The notes below the pieces were generated by a model that worked only from the letters and a program-made list of their open reading frames with translations, did no database searches and was not told the DNA's origin. A stretch of 64,000 nt of DNA, from assembly GCF_004028155.1 (NCBI RefSeq), contig NZ_SBII01000001.1, forward strand, positions 372,001 through 436,000. Direction: 5' to 3'. The stretch comes from Flavobacterium cerinum. GTDB lineage: Bacteria; Bacteroidota; Bacteroidia; Flavobacteriales; Flavobacteriaceae. A program made the translations under genes and the position numbers. Positions 1 to 8,694 of the stretch are shown here, in pieces. The first letter of the stretch is position 1, and every line of letters begins with the position of its first letter.

Positions 1-946
1 TTAGTCCCGTAAGTATTTTAAACGGAGATCCGGGAGGGTATTCGGCTAATAGACCACGGTCGTATAGCGGTTTGCTTATAGAATCGTTATACATTCTTGT
101 ATAATTCTTTGAACGTTCCCTGCCCACAAGTATAGCGGGATCATATGACGGAGCTGTTACTAAAGCCAGTATTTCTCCGGTTTTAGGTTCTATTGCTACA
201 ATACCGCCACGTTTTTCAAACATTAAAGCTTCACCATATTTTTGAAGCTCCATGTCCAGTGATAGTGTTATATCCTGTCCCTGAATGGCTATGGTATCAT
301 ATATACCCTCTTTGAAAGAGCCTATCTCTCTGTTAAAACGGTCCTTTTGAATGTATTTTACGCCTTTAACACCACGTAGAATATCTTCATACATCTGTTC
401 AACGCCTTGTTTACCAATAAGGTCGCCGCTTTTGTAATACGGATTATTCTTAATTATAACATCGTTTACTTGCTGTATGTATCCAAAAACGTTTGCACCG
501 GCATTTGTCTGATAATCACGAAGCGAACGCTTAACGATATCAAAACCTTTAAAACGCCTTATCTTTTCCTGAAAAGCAGCAAATTCTCTTTTGTTAAGCT
601 GAGGTAAAAATACAGATGGAAGCCTCGGGCTGTATACATGCGCTTTTTTTACTTTTTCAATAAAGTATTCTTTAGAGATGTTAAGTAAAGAGCATAGTTG
701 CAGAGTATCTATATCCTTCATTTCATTAGGGGTAACCATAATATCATAAGAAGGCTGATTGGCTACCATTAATTTGCCATGACGGTCGTAGATATAGCCC
801 CTTTCAGGATAATCGTATTTTATTTTAATAGCATTATTGTCAGATTTCTTGATGTAAGAATCATCGAGTATCTGTAAATAAAAAAGCCTTGCCACAATTA
901 TAAGAGTTGCGGCAATAATTATTATTGGCAGTAAGACCTTTCTCAT
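1..946 (-). CDS. mrdA: Penicillin-binding protein 2 (peptidoglycan transpeptidase), C-terminus outside window
   Basis: This is the N-terminal half (about 315 residues) of the elongation-specific class B penicillin-binding protein, which cross-links peptidoglycan in the periplasm during side-wall growth. I translated the minus strand from the ATG at 946. There is one N-terminal membrane anchor (MRKVLLPIIIIAATLIIVAR), then the PBP dimerisation region containing YPERGYIYDR and VTPNEM, then the start of the transpeptidase domain. The catalytic SxxK motif (PPGSPFK) lies in the last 40 bases of the window, so the later SxN and KTG motifs are outside. The start codon overlaps the mreD stop as ATGA, so the two are translationally coupled. 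As the last visible gene of mreB-C-D-mrdA it should be co-transcribed with the shape genes. rodA would be expected next, outside the window. Confidence 0.93.
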   Translation of the reverse strand, partial: MRKVLLPIIIIAATLIIVARLFYLQILDDSYIKKSDNNAIKIKYDYPERGYIYDRHGKLMVANQPSYDIMVTPNEMKDIDTLQLCSLLNISKEYFIEKVKKAHVYSPRLPSVFLPQLNKREFAAFQEKIRRFKGFDIVKRSLRDYQTNAGANVFGYIQQVNDVIIKNNPYYKSGDLIGKQGVEQMYEDILRGVKGVKYIQKDRFNREIGSFKEGIYDTIAIQGQDITLSLDMELQKYGEALMFEKRGGIVAIEPKTGEILALVTAPSYDPAILVGRERSKNYTRMYNDSISKPLYDRGLLAEYPPGSPFKILTGL

Positions 947-1449
947 TGTTTGCCCGGCTTAATTAAATAGATGATAATTATACATAGTATTAGCGTAAAT
1001 ATGGTTGTAAGCAGTGTTCTTAACAATACGTCAAGAATAAGGCTGAATCTAAATACTTCTAAAAGGTATAAAATTAAATGATGCGTTACAACAGAAATAA
1101 GTATAAATGAAAATCTTTCCGGTGAAAGGCGGTCATTTATTTTTACTGTTTGGTATTCATAACTTACACCAAAAGAGAACTTAAAGAAAGTAGATCTTAA
1201 ATAAGCGAGTGTAACGCACGCTACAGCATGTGATCCGCCCGAATTAAGGAACATATCCATTGTAAGTCCTAAAAAAAAGGAGGAGATAAGTAAACCTGCC
1301 CTATTGCCATTTACCGGATATAGAAGAATATATAATATATACGGATATGGATTAATGAAGCCAAAGAGGTCTATCCGATTAAAGACAACCACCTGTAGCG
1401 CAAGTAGCAGGATAAACCTGAATATATTTAGGATAACACTACTGTTCAT
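943..1449 (-). CDS. mreD: Rod shape-determining protein MreD
   Basis: This is a 168-residue, very hydrophobic inner-membrane protein with about five membrane-spanning stretches. It includes a typical MreD segment around residues 20-70 (NPYPYILYILLYP, then GLTMDMF with the conserved Asp). MreD is a component of the elongasome that links MreC/MreB to RodA-PBP2. It overlaps mreC by 11 bases at its 5' end and mrdA by 4 bases at its 3' end, the packed arrangement of a translationally coupled operon. MreD sequences are poorly conserved, so the identification rests on hydrophobicity, length and position. Confidence 0.9.
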   Translation of the reverse strand: MNSSVILNIFRFILLLALQVVVFNRIDLFGFINPYPYILYILLYPVNGNRAGLLISSFFLGLTMDMFLNSGGSHAVACVTLAYLRSTFFKFSFGVSYEYQTVKINDRLSPERFSFILISVVTHHLILYLLEVFRFSLILDVLLRTLLTTIFTLILCIIIIYLIKPGKQ

Positions 1450-2272
1450 TTGTAACGTTGGTTTCTTCTTCCAGTTTAATTATTTCGTCGCGGTCTTTGT
1501 TTTCGATAATATACACGTGTCCCAGGCTAGTCATGTCGTTAAACAACCTAACATCCAGAGTATAGTAATTTGTTTTTTTGTCAACATATACTTTCTCGAT
1601 TGTTCCTATCGGAATATTCTCTGGGAAAATCCTCGATTCGGCACCTGTAACTACAGTATCACCTTTTTTAACGGTTGCCAGTCTTGGTACATCTGTAAGT
1701 TGTGCAAAACCGGTATTTTTACCATTCCAGGTAAGTGTACCAAAGTGGTTGTTCTTTTTAATTTTGGCATCAAGCCTAAATTTAAGGTTAAGCACACTAA
1801 TAACGGTAGAATATCCGGGAGATGTTTTCTCGATAAAACCCACAACACCAAGGCTGCTCACTACACCCATATCTTCTTTAACGCCCTGATTACGCCCGCT
1901 GTTTATAGTGAGGTAGTTTTCATGAACATTATAAGAATTTTTAATGACTTTAGATTGTATTACCTTATAGTTACCCATAGCATCCGGAATATCAACCGGA
2001 GGCCTGTTTGCAGTGTCCTGAGTATTGAAAAGTAATTTTTTGAGCTGTGCGTTTTCAGAAGCAAGTGCTTCGTTCTGTCCTTTAAGGCTTAGATATTCTT
2101 CTACGCTGTTTATTTGTTCATACACATAACCCGTCACAGCATTGGCAGATGTAACTGCGCGGCTCCTGTGATAGGAATGTGATTGAATGCTAAGCGTTAA
2201 GGAAATGCCCAAAAGCAGCAAAAACAGTAATAAAATACTGTTTTTAAATATAAAATTAAATATTTGCTGCAT
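1439..2272 (-). CDS. mreC: Rod shape-determining protein MreC
   Basis: This is a 277-residue bitopic protein. A single N-terminal membrane helix (residues about 10-28, ILLLFLLLLGISLTL) is followed by a coiled-coil stretch (about 60-85, SLKGQNEALASENAQLKKLL). A periplasmic beta-barrel domain follows, containing the family signatures NSGRNQGVKEDMGVV and SPGYSTVISVL. MreC forms the periplasmic scaffold of the elongasome and binds PBP2. It lies 13 bases downstream of mreB and overlaps mreD. A 243-codon open frame on the opposite strand (1304-2035) is only a shadow of this gene and mreD. Confidence 0.95.
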   Translation of the reverse strand: MQQIFNFIFKNSILLLFLLLLGISLTLSIQSHSYHRSRAVTSANAVTGYVYEQINSVEEYLSLKGQNEALASENAQLKKLLFNTQDTANRPPVDIPDAMGNYKVIQSKVIKNSYNVHENYLTINSGRNQGVKEDMGVVSSLGVVGFIEKTSPGYSTVISVLNLKFRLDAKIKKNNHFGTLTWNGKNTGFAQLTDVPRLATVKKGDTVVTGAESRIFPENIPIGTIEKVYVDKKTNYYTLDVRLFNDMTSLGHVYIIENKDRDEIIKLEEETNVTNEQ

Positions 2273-2285
2273 GGATTAATCCCTG

Positions 2286-3314
2286 TTATTTGATAAGTAT
2301 ACTCCTAAATTTCTGAATGTTTTTTAACGCCATCCCTGTTCCTCTTACAACAGCCCTTAACGGGTCTTCTGCAATATAAACTGGTAGATCTGTTTTTTGG
2401 GATATCCTTTTATCAAGACCCCTTAACATAGACCCTCCTCCGGCAAGATAGATACCCGTGTTATAGATATCTGCTGCAAGCTCTGGAGGTGTTTGCGATA
2501 ATGTTTCCATTACTGCATCTTCAATACGTTGTATTGATTTATCCAGTGCTTTTGCAATTTCACGGTATGAAACGTCTACCTGTTTTGGTTTACCCGTTAA
2601 AAGGTCACGTCCCTGTACCGACATATCTTCTGGAGGGGTTTCAAGATCTTCAAGAGCAGCTCCAATTGTTATTTTTATTTTTTCTGCAGTGCTTTCACCT
2701 ACAAAAAGGTTATGCTGTGTACGCATGTAATAAACAATATCGTTTGTGAAAACGTCGCCGGCAATTTTAACCGATTTATCACATACAATACCACCTAATG
2801 CTATAACAGCGATCTCGGTAGTACCACCACCTATATCTACAATCATATTACCTTTAGGTTGCATAATGTCTACGCCAATACCTATAGCTGCTGCCATAGG
2901 CTCGTGGATAAGGTATACCTCTTTTCCATTTACTCTCTCACATGATTCCTTTACCGCACGCATTTCAACCTCCGTAATACCTGATGGTATACAAACTACC
3001 ATACGTAGTGCCGGAGTAAACATTTTTTTCTTAAGAGCAGGGATGCTTTTAATAAACAAGCTTATCATCTTTTCAGATGCGTCAAAATCTGCAATTACAC
3101 CATCTTTAAGCGGGCGTATAGTTTTTATGTTTTCATGGGTTTTACCCTGCATCATATTGGCCTCTTTACCTACAGCAATTATTTTGCCGGTAATGCGATC
3201 GCGCGCTACTATAGAGGGGCTGTCTATTACTACTTTGTCATTGTGAATGATAAGGGTATTTGCGGTACCAAGGTCGATGGCAATATCCTCGGTCATGAAG
3301 TCAAAAAATCCCAT
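2286..3314 (-). CDS. mreB: Rod shape-determining actin homologue MreB
   Basis: This 342-residue cytoplasmic actin-like ATPase polymerises under the membrane and positions wall synthesis. The actin-fold nucleotide motifs are all present: phosphate 1 (AIDLGTANT, residues 12-20), connect 1, phosphate 2 (MIVDIGGGTTEIAV, about 158-171) and the adenosine motif (LAGGGSMLRGL, about 291-301). The length is the family norm. It heads the operon: a perfect TAnnTTTG box sits about 50 bases upstream, in the gap after purH. The start MGFFDF is preferred because it matches the usual length. Confidence 0.97.
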   Translation of the reverse strand: MGFFDFMTEDIAIDLGTANTLIIHNDKVVIDSPSIVARDRITGKIIAVGKEANMMQGKTHENIKTIRPLKDGVIADFDASEKMISLFIKSIPALKKKMFTPALRMVVCIPSGITEVEMRAVKESCERVNGKEVYLIHEPMAAAIGIGVDIMQPKGNMIVDIGGGTTEIAVIALGGIVCDKSVKIAGDVFTNDIVYYMRTQHNLFVGESTAEKIKITIGAALEDLETPPEDMSVQGRDLLTGKPKQVDVSYREIAKALDKSIQRIEDAVMETLSQTPPELAADIYNTGIYLAGGGSMLRGLDKRISQKTDLPVYIAEDPLRAVVRGTGMALKNIQKFRSILIK

Positions 3315-3362
3315 ACTTATTTATTGTATTAAGGGTTTGGTTTTTAAAAATTGTTAAGCCTA

Positions 3363-3370
3363 CAAAAATA
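3363..3370 (-). promoter_or_regulatory. Probable -7 promoter box of the mreB operon
   Basis: The minus strand reads TATTTTTG, an exact match to the Bacteroidota -7 consensus TAnnTTTG, in the 62-base gap between the purH stop and the mreB start. I do not see a convincing TTTG/TTG box at the expected distance upstream, where purH coding sequence begins. The transcript would begin about 40 bases before mreB, separating the shape operon from purH. Confidence 0.55.
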
Positions 3371-3376
3371 GTAAAA

Positions 3377-4900
3377 TTAATGTTTAAAATGACGGGTTCC
3401 GGTAAATACCATCGCAACATTATTTTCGTTGCAATAGTTAATGCTTAACTCATCTTTTATCGATCCGCCGGGCTGTATAACAGCGGTGATTCCGGCGTTT
3501 TTAGCAAGTTCAACGCAATCCGGGAAAGGGAAAAACGCATCGCTCGCCATAACGGCGCCGTTTAGTTCGAAATTAAATGAAACTGCTTTTTCTATAGCAT
3601 GTCTTAAAGCATCTACACGGGATGTTTGTCCTGTGCCCGATGCAAACAGCTGTTTGTTCTTAGCAAACACAATTGTATTTGACTTTGTGTGTTTACAAAT
3701 TTTTGAAGCAAAAATCAGATCTTCAATTTCTTGTGTAGTAGGTGATGTTATAGTAACGGTTTGCAGATGCTCTTTATTGTCTGTAATATTGTCTTTATCC
3801 TGAACTAATAGTCCATTAAGACAGGTTCTTACCTGTTTTGTAGGTAAAGTCACATCATGTTGTACTAATAAGATCCTGTTTTTCTTTTCCTGTAATACTG
3901 CAGCAGCATCATCATCATAAGCAGGAGCAATTACTACTTCACAGAAAAGGCTGTTTATTTCATCTGCTGCTGCCTTATCTATTTTAGCATTCGTGATTAA
4001 AACACCACCAAAAGCAGAAGTTGGATCTCCGGCAAGAGCGTCAAGGTAAGCTTCTTTTACTGTATTTCTTGTAGCAATGCCACAAGCATTATTATGCTTA
4101 AGAATAGCAAATGTAGGGCCGTCAGTTTTAAACTCGCCTATAAGGTTTACAGCAGCATCCACATCAAGAAGGTTGTTGTAAGACAACTCTTTTCCGTGAA
4201 GTTTTGTAAACATTTTATCGAATTCGCCAAAGAAGAAACCTTTTTGGTGTGGGTTTTCGCCATAGCGAAGTACCTGACCATTGCTTACGCTTTCTTTATA
4301 AAACGTTTCGTCTTGGTTAAAGTAATTAAAAATGGCAGTATCGTAATGAGAAGAAGTGTGGAATGCTTTAGTTGCGAATAATTTACGTTCTTCAAGTGTT
4401 GTTCCACCGTTGTTTTTTGTGATCACATCAAGGAAATCTGCATATTCATTTACCGAAGCAACGATTACAGTGTCCTTAAAGTTTTTAGCAGCTGCACGGA
4501 TAAGTGAAATACCGCCGATATCTATTTTTTCTATAATGTCAGCTTCAGAAGCTCCCGAAGCTACAGTTTTTTCAAAAGGGTAAAGATCTACTATAACCAC
4601 ATCAATTTGCGGAATGTTGTATTCCTGCATTTGCTGAACGTCACTTTCATTATCCTGACGATTAAGAATTCCACCAAAAACTTTTGGGTGAAGTGTTTTA
4701 ACCCTCCCACCAAGGATAGATGGGTAAGAAGTTACGTCTTCAACCGGCACGACCGGTATACCCAGGTCTTTTATAAAAGCTTCGGTACCGCCTGTAGAAT
4801 AGAACGTTACTCCCTGCTCATGAAGTTTTTTTACAATTGGTTCAAGACCATCTTTGTCAAATACCGAAATTAATGCCGATGAAATTTTTTTAATGCTCAT
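3377..4900 (-). CDS. purH: Bifunctional AICAR transformylase/IMP cyclohydrolase
   Basis: This enzyme catalyses the last two steps of de novo purine synthesis (AICAR to FAICAR to IMP), using 10-formyl-tetrahydrofolate. It has 507 residues. The N-terminal MGS-like cyclohydrolase domain (about 1-190) has STGGTEAF and GRVKTLHPKVFGGIL. The C-terminal AICARFT domain (about 195-507) has RYGENPHQKG, the catalytic Lys-His pair in AILKHNNACG, and SDAFFPFPD. The start at 4900 (MSIKKISSALISVFDK) is chosen over an in-frame ATG 54 bases upstream, because the extra residues are not family-like and a promoter box (4924-4955) lies inside that extension. No terminator separates it from mreB. Confidence 0.97.
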   Translation of the reverse strand: MSIKKISSALISVFDKDGLEPIVKKLHEQGVTFYSTGGTEAFIKDLGIPVVPVEDVTSYPSILGGRVKTLHPKVFGGILNRQDNESDVQQMQEYNIPQIDVVIVDLYPFEKTVASGASEADIIEKIDIGGISLIRAAAKNFKDTVIVASVNEYADFLDVITKNNGGTTLEERKLFATKAFHTSSHYDTAIFNYFNQDETFYKESVSNGQVLRYGENPHQKGFFFGEFDKMFTKLHGKELSYNNLLDVDAAVNLIGEFKTDGPTFAILKHNNACGIATRNTVKEAYLDALAGDPTSAFGGVLITNAKIDKAAADEINSLFCEVVIAPAYDDDAAAVLQEKKNRILLVQHDVTLPTKQVRTCLNGLLVQDKDNITDNKEHLQTVTITSPTTQEIEDLIFASKICKHTKSNTIVFAKNKQLFASGTGQTSRVDALRHAIEKAVSFNFELNGAVMASDAFFPFPDCVELAKNAGITAVIQPGGSIKDELSINYCNENNVAMVFTGTRHFKH

Positions 4901-4923
4901 TTTGATGTATATAAATAAAGATG

Positions 4924-4955
4924 CAAAAGTAGTTATTGTATAGCTAACATTCAAA
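4924..4955 (-). promoter_or_regulatory. purH: Probable purH promoter (TTTG-N20-TACTTTTG)
   Basis: Read on the minus strand, a TTTG element (4952-4955) is followed after 20 bases by TACTTTTG (4924-4931). Both elements and the spacing fit the Bacteroidota sigma-A promoter. The box lies 24 bases upstream of the chosen purH start, and its position rules out the longer upstream start. Confidence 0.65.
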
Positions 4956-5057
4956 AGCAGTGAACACTAAATTTTAATGATTTTGAAAATTTATTGCAAT
5001 TAGGTTCGCACCATTTAAAAAAAATGTGGAATTTTACAGAAGTCAATCAAATTAATC

Positions 5058-6308
5058 ATGCTGCTATACCTGCGTTTACTTAAAGAAAGCCTTTCTTTTG
5101 CCATGAATGCCCTTACTAATAATAAGCTGCGAACATTTCTTTCGCTGCTTGGAGTTACTATTGGTATTTTTTCCATCATTGCTGTACTTGCAGCTGTAGA
5201 CTCGCTCGATCGTAAAATTAAAAAAGACCTTAGCAGCGTAGATAAGAACACGATGTACCTTAAACGTTTCTCTTTTGGGCCAAGTGATATCCCACGTTGG
5301 AAGAGAGAACAGTTCCCTGATGTTACTTATGATGAGTATCAATATCTAAAGGATGCTGTACCATCGGCTGAGGCCATGTCTTTCCAGATTTTTACAAAAA
5401 GTGAAATTATAAAGTATGATGATAAATCGGCAAGTAATGTAAATGTTGTACCTGCTTCTTATGAGATTGCCACTATTCAGAGTTTTAAAATTGCTGAAGG
5501 GCGTTTTTATAATGAATCAGAATCCAATTCGGGCACATCAGTAGTTGTACTGGGATATGAAATTGCTCAAAAGCTTTTTGGTGATGAAAGTGCATTAGAT
5601 AAGAAAATTAGAATGTACGGGCAGAAGTTTACAGTAATAGGTGTTCTTGAAAAACAAGGGCAGGGTATGTTTGGTGATAGTAATGATACCGCAGCAATTA
5701 TACCTGTAAATTTTCTAAGAAGAATGTATGGTGACCATAATAGCTTTATGACACCTATAATTATAATAAAACCAAAGGCAGGAGCTGATGCCGAGGCTGT
5801 AAAAGCCGATGTAACCCAGAAATTAAGAAATTATAGAGGAATCAAAGCAGGGGAGACTGAAAACTTTATTATAGATATACTTTCAGGTTTTACAGATCTT
5901 ATCGATAACATAATAGGACAGATGAATGTTATTGGATGGATCATCAGTGGATTTTCGCTGCTCGTGGGTGGCTTTGGAATCGCGAATATTATGTTTGTAT
6001 CTGTTAAAGAGAGAACGAATCTTATAGGTATTCAAAAAGCACTGGGAGCGAAAAATAAATTTATCTTATTCCAGTTTCTTTTCGAAGCTGTAATATTGTC
6101 TCTAATAGGTGGTATTGTAGGAATGCTTATGGTTTGGGGTATAAGTATAGCATTGACCAAAATGATAGAGTTTGAATTTATACTTAGTTTCTGGAATGTA
6201 GTTATAGGAACCGGGCTTGCTGTTTTCATTGGTTTATTATCCGGGATACTTCCTGCTATATCTGCATCCAAACTAGATCCGGTAGAAGCTATACGAAGCG
6301 GTATGTAG
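5058..6308 (+). CDS. MacB/FtsX-type ABC transporter permease
   Basis: This is a 416-residue permease of the MacB/FtsX superfamily. A cytoplasmic leader ending in TNNKLRTFLSLLGVTIGIFSIIAVL forms the first membrane helix (about 20-45). A MacB-type periplasmic core domain follows (about 50-260, with an ALDKKIRMYGQKFTVIGVL region). Three C-terminal helices carry the FtsX signature (GGFGIANIMFVSVKERT, then LGAKNKFILFQFLFEA). Such permeases act in mechanotransmission or lipoprotein/peptide export with a separate ATPase. No ATP-binding partner is encoded beside it, so its partner and substrate are unknown. It is monocistronic and convergent with the following gene. Confidence 0.85.
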   Translation: MLLYLRLLKESLSFAMNALTNNKLRTFLSLLGVTIGIFSIIAVLAAVDSLDRKIKKDLSSVDKNTMYLKRFSFGPSDIPRWKREQFPDVTYDEYQYLKDAVPSAEAMSFQIFTKSEIIKYDDKSASNVNVVPASYEIATIQSFKIAEGRFYNESESNSGTSVVVLGYEIAQKLFGDESALDKKIRMYGQKFTVIGVLEKQGQGMFGDSNDTAAIIPVNFLRRMYGDHNSFMTPIIIIKPKAGADAEAVKADVTQKLRNYRGIKAGETENFIIDILSGFTDLIDNIIGQMNVIGWIISGFSLLVGGFGIANIMFVSVKERTNLIGIQKALGAKNKFILFQFLFEAVILSLIGGIVGMLMVWGISIALTKMIEFEFILSFWNVVIGTGLAVFIGLLSGILPAISASKLDPVEAIRSGM

Positions 6309-6317
6309 GCATAAAAA

Positions 6318-6358
6318 AATGCGATACGTATAAAGCCCCCACTTATAACGTACCGCAT
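6318..6358. terminator. Imperfect hairpin between convergent genes
   Basis: ATGCGATACGT (6319-6329) can pair with ACGTACCGCAT (6348-6358) with one A/C mismatch. A weaker AT-rich continuation lies inside, and the loop contains CCCCC. It starts 10 bases after the permease stop and is probably the end of that transcript. There is no clean U-run, so the call is tentative. Confidence 0.35.
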
Positions 6359-6608
6359 TGTAATGTCGAAAAATGATCTACTACACTATTTAGATTCTCA
6401 TACCGGGAGGTACGTGTTTTTAAATAGCACCCTCAATTATATAATTGTGGATAATCATTTTTCAGTTACAAACTAAATACTTTTTTAAGCAAGTGTATAA
6501 TTTCGAGTATAGACAAAACACGGACAATGGTTTGTTTTGCTGATATTTTACGAGAAAAGCCTTATTTTTTTGAAACGTATCAAAAAAATGGGAACAATAA
6601 CTTTCAGA
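6359..6608. other. AT-rich spacer between convergent genes, no gene seen
   Basis: This is the 3' non-coding space between the permease (+) and the TPR regulator (-). Short open frames here have no start context, no recognisable product and run into the antisense of the regulator. I see no promoter, riboswitch or repeat. Confidence 0.6.
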
Positions 6609-8465
6609 TTATAGTGGAGTGCTTGAAAGTATACTTTCCAGTTCCTGTTCTGTTGTTATTTGCATTCGTTGTTTTATTCTGTATTTTTTCTTTACAATAC
6701 TTTCCGGTGATACCTGCATAAGCATCCCCATATCTTTATTTGGTAATTTTAGTTTTAAAAGAGAACAAAAAAACAAATCATTTTCAGTGAGCTGCGGAAA
6801 TCTGGCGTGAAGATTTTTCTGGAAATTATGATTGGCTTCATTAAATCTTTTTCTAAAGAGAGTCCAATAATCCTTATCATTTATTAAAGATTGTAATTGA
6901 CTTTTTACATTTTCTACAGCGATATTATCCGGTTGCTCTTTACAAAGGTTTACCAGGCTGTTAATATTGCCTTCCAGTGTTGCCAGTACAGATATGTTTG
7001 ATGTTAGCTCATTTTGCTTTTGATCTATATTTTCTTTATGTATTCTGTTCAGTTCTTTCTTGTTTTCATACTCAGATAACAATTGGTCTTTGCATTTTTT
7101 TGCGTGCAGAATATTTCTTTTATGTTTCTTGTTTTTTCGTACACAAATAGCAGCTACCCCTATAAGAATACAGCTTAGGGATAGTATGGGCAGCATAGCT
7201 GCTTTTTTATTATGATCTAATTCTTCTTTTAAAGATGTGTTTATATTTTTTAGCGATTTTCTTTTCCTATTTTGATATTTATTCTGGTATTCCTGTTGTA
7301 ATACGATGGTACATATAGGTTTGTCCGCCTTTTTCAATGTATCCATTAATTGTAGCTTTGTTTTTAAAGCAGCAAGGGCTTTTTCTTTGTCGTTATTATT
7401 TTGGTAAGTGATGTTCTTTTGGCTTTCAAAATAAATTTTATCGTTAATGTTAGCTTTTTCTTTAATAGTGAATTTTTCTACATCATTTATTATCTTAATC
7501 GCCTCATCATATTTGTGCAGTTTGTTTAAAGTTTTTAGATAATCGGAAGCAATTACAACAATTCTGACAGAGTTGATCTTGGCTGCTTTTAGAAATGCAA
7601 TCTGATGGTATACTTCTGCAGAGGTTAAATTATTTAGTTCCGTTTCTATTATGCCTAATTTAGAATAACCTATTGCTGTAACGTCATCATCATTAAATTT
7701 TTCGAGTCCACTGATGGCTTCGGATATATTTTTTTTGGCTTCGTTGTATTTTTTCATTCGGGCAAGGCAGTCACCATAATTTAAGAGGGTAAGTGCATAA
7801 TTTTTATTTGATCGCTGATCCTGAAAACCTTTAAGTACTTCCTTGTATAGATCGGCAGCAAATTCATTATTGCCACTATTCATGTAAGTATTGGCTAAAC
7901 TTAGTTTAACATTATGGATATAAAATTTTTCATTTTTTTGTTCGAGTATAGCGATTGATTTTAAAAGATACCGAATTGCATCTTCGCTTTTAAGCATAAG
8001 GTTATAATTTGAAGCGATATCACCATATACTATAGCGATCCCTTCTAAATCATTAATAGAACGGTATTTTTCTTCGGCAAGGTCAAGTATCTTAAGTGCT
8101 TCGTCATAATCTGCTCTTTTTTTATAGGCAGCAGCTTTATTACGTAACAATCTTGCATACTGTTTTGGGTATTTCCGCTCATTAGAGTATGATAATGCTT
8201 TGTTATAGTAGTATAATGAAGAGTCGGTGTTGTTTTTTAAATGGTAGTATATTCCATATCCGATATACATATTTATATATATGGTATCGTGTAGTTTACC
8301 TTTATAATTTAAAGTTTGTTTAATATAAACTTTAGCACTATCCGGTTGAGAGTATAGTGTCTTTTTAATCTGGCGTTCATTTTTCAGTAAATCTATACCC
8401 GAGGGGGATTGTGCATAGGCATACTGTAAAAACAAAAATATGATACAGAGTAATTTTTGTTTCAT
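6609..8465 (-). CDS. Membrane-anchored TPR regulator with C-terminal helix-turn-helix
   Basis: This 618-residue protein has the layout common in Bacteroidota. A signal peptide (KQKLLCIIFLFLQYAYAQ) is followed by a periplasmic solenoid of about seven tetratricopeptide repeats (residues ~40-370, for example DSSLYYYNKALSYS and YDEALKILDLAEEKY). One membrane helix follows (about 423-443, LPILSLSCILIGVAAICV), then a cytoplasmic coiled coil, then a C-terminal LuxR-like HTH (ARFPQLTENDLFFCSLLKL, then SPESIVKKKYRIKQRM). By analogy it senses a periplasmic signal and binds DNA directly, without a histidine kinase. Its targets are unknown and no neighbour suggests one. An alternative is that the C-terminal domain no longer binds DNA. 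Confidence 0.8.
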   Translation of the reverse strand: MKQKLLCIIFLFLQYAYAQSPSGIDLLKNERQIKKTLYSQPDSAKVYIKQTLNYKGKLHDTIYINMYIGYGIYYHLKNNTDSSLYYYNKALSYSNERKYPKQYARLLRNKAAAYKKRADYDEALKILDLAEEKYRSINDLEGIAIVYGDIASNYNLMLKSEDAIRYLLKSIAILEQKNEKFYIHNVKLSLANTYMNSGNNEFAADLYKEVLKGFQDQRSNKNYALTLLNYGDCLARMKKYNEAKKNISEAISGLEKFNDDDVTAIGYSKLGIIETELNNLTSAEVYHQIAFLKAAKINSVRIVVIASDYLKTLNKLHKYDEAIKIINDVEKFTIKEKANINDKIYFESQKNITYQNNNDKEKALAALKTKLQLMDTLKKADKPICTIVLQQEYQNKYQNRKRKSLKNINTSLKEELDHNKKAAMLPILSLSCILIGVAAICVRKNKKHKRNILHAKKCKDQLLSEYENKKELNRIHKENIDQKQNELTSNISVLATLEGNINSLVNLCKEQPDNIAVENVKSQLQSLINDKDYWTLFRKRFNEANHNFQKNLHARFPQLTENDLFFCSLLKLKLPNKDMGMLMQVSPESIVKKKYRIKQRMQITTEQELESILSSTPL

Positions 8466-8659
8466 GGTTCATGTATGTATTTTCGGCATAACTGATATTT
8501 GACGAAATACTCGGTAAAATAAATCATAAAATTTTAAATAATCATAAAATTTGAAGCCTAAATTGAATGGATTATTCTTTGTTTTTTGCGATTTATATTT
8601 CTTGTAAGATAGTACTTAAATATGTTTAAAAGATAACCGTAAAGGGGTAGTGGTTGGTC

Positions 8660-8688
8660 AAAAAAAATCCCCCTGTGTAACAGGGGGA
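8660..8688 (-). terminator. Intrinsic terminator after accD
   Basis: On the minus strand a perfect 9-bp stem (TCCCCCTGT with ACAGGGGGA, 3-base loop) is followed by a run of eight T. It lies 7 bases after the accD stop codon and closes the tamL-fbaA-accD direction of transcription. Confidence 0.9.
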
Positions 8689-8694
8689 GTAATT

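Noticed and set aside
1304..2035. 243-codon open frame on the + strand
   Set aside because: It lies antisense to mreC and mreD, whose products are clearly recognisable; composition and content are those of a shadow frame.
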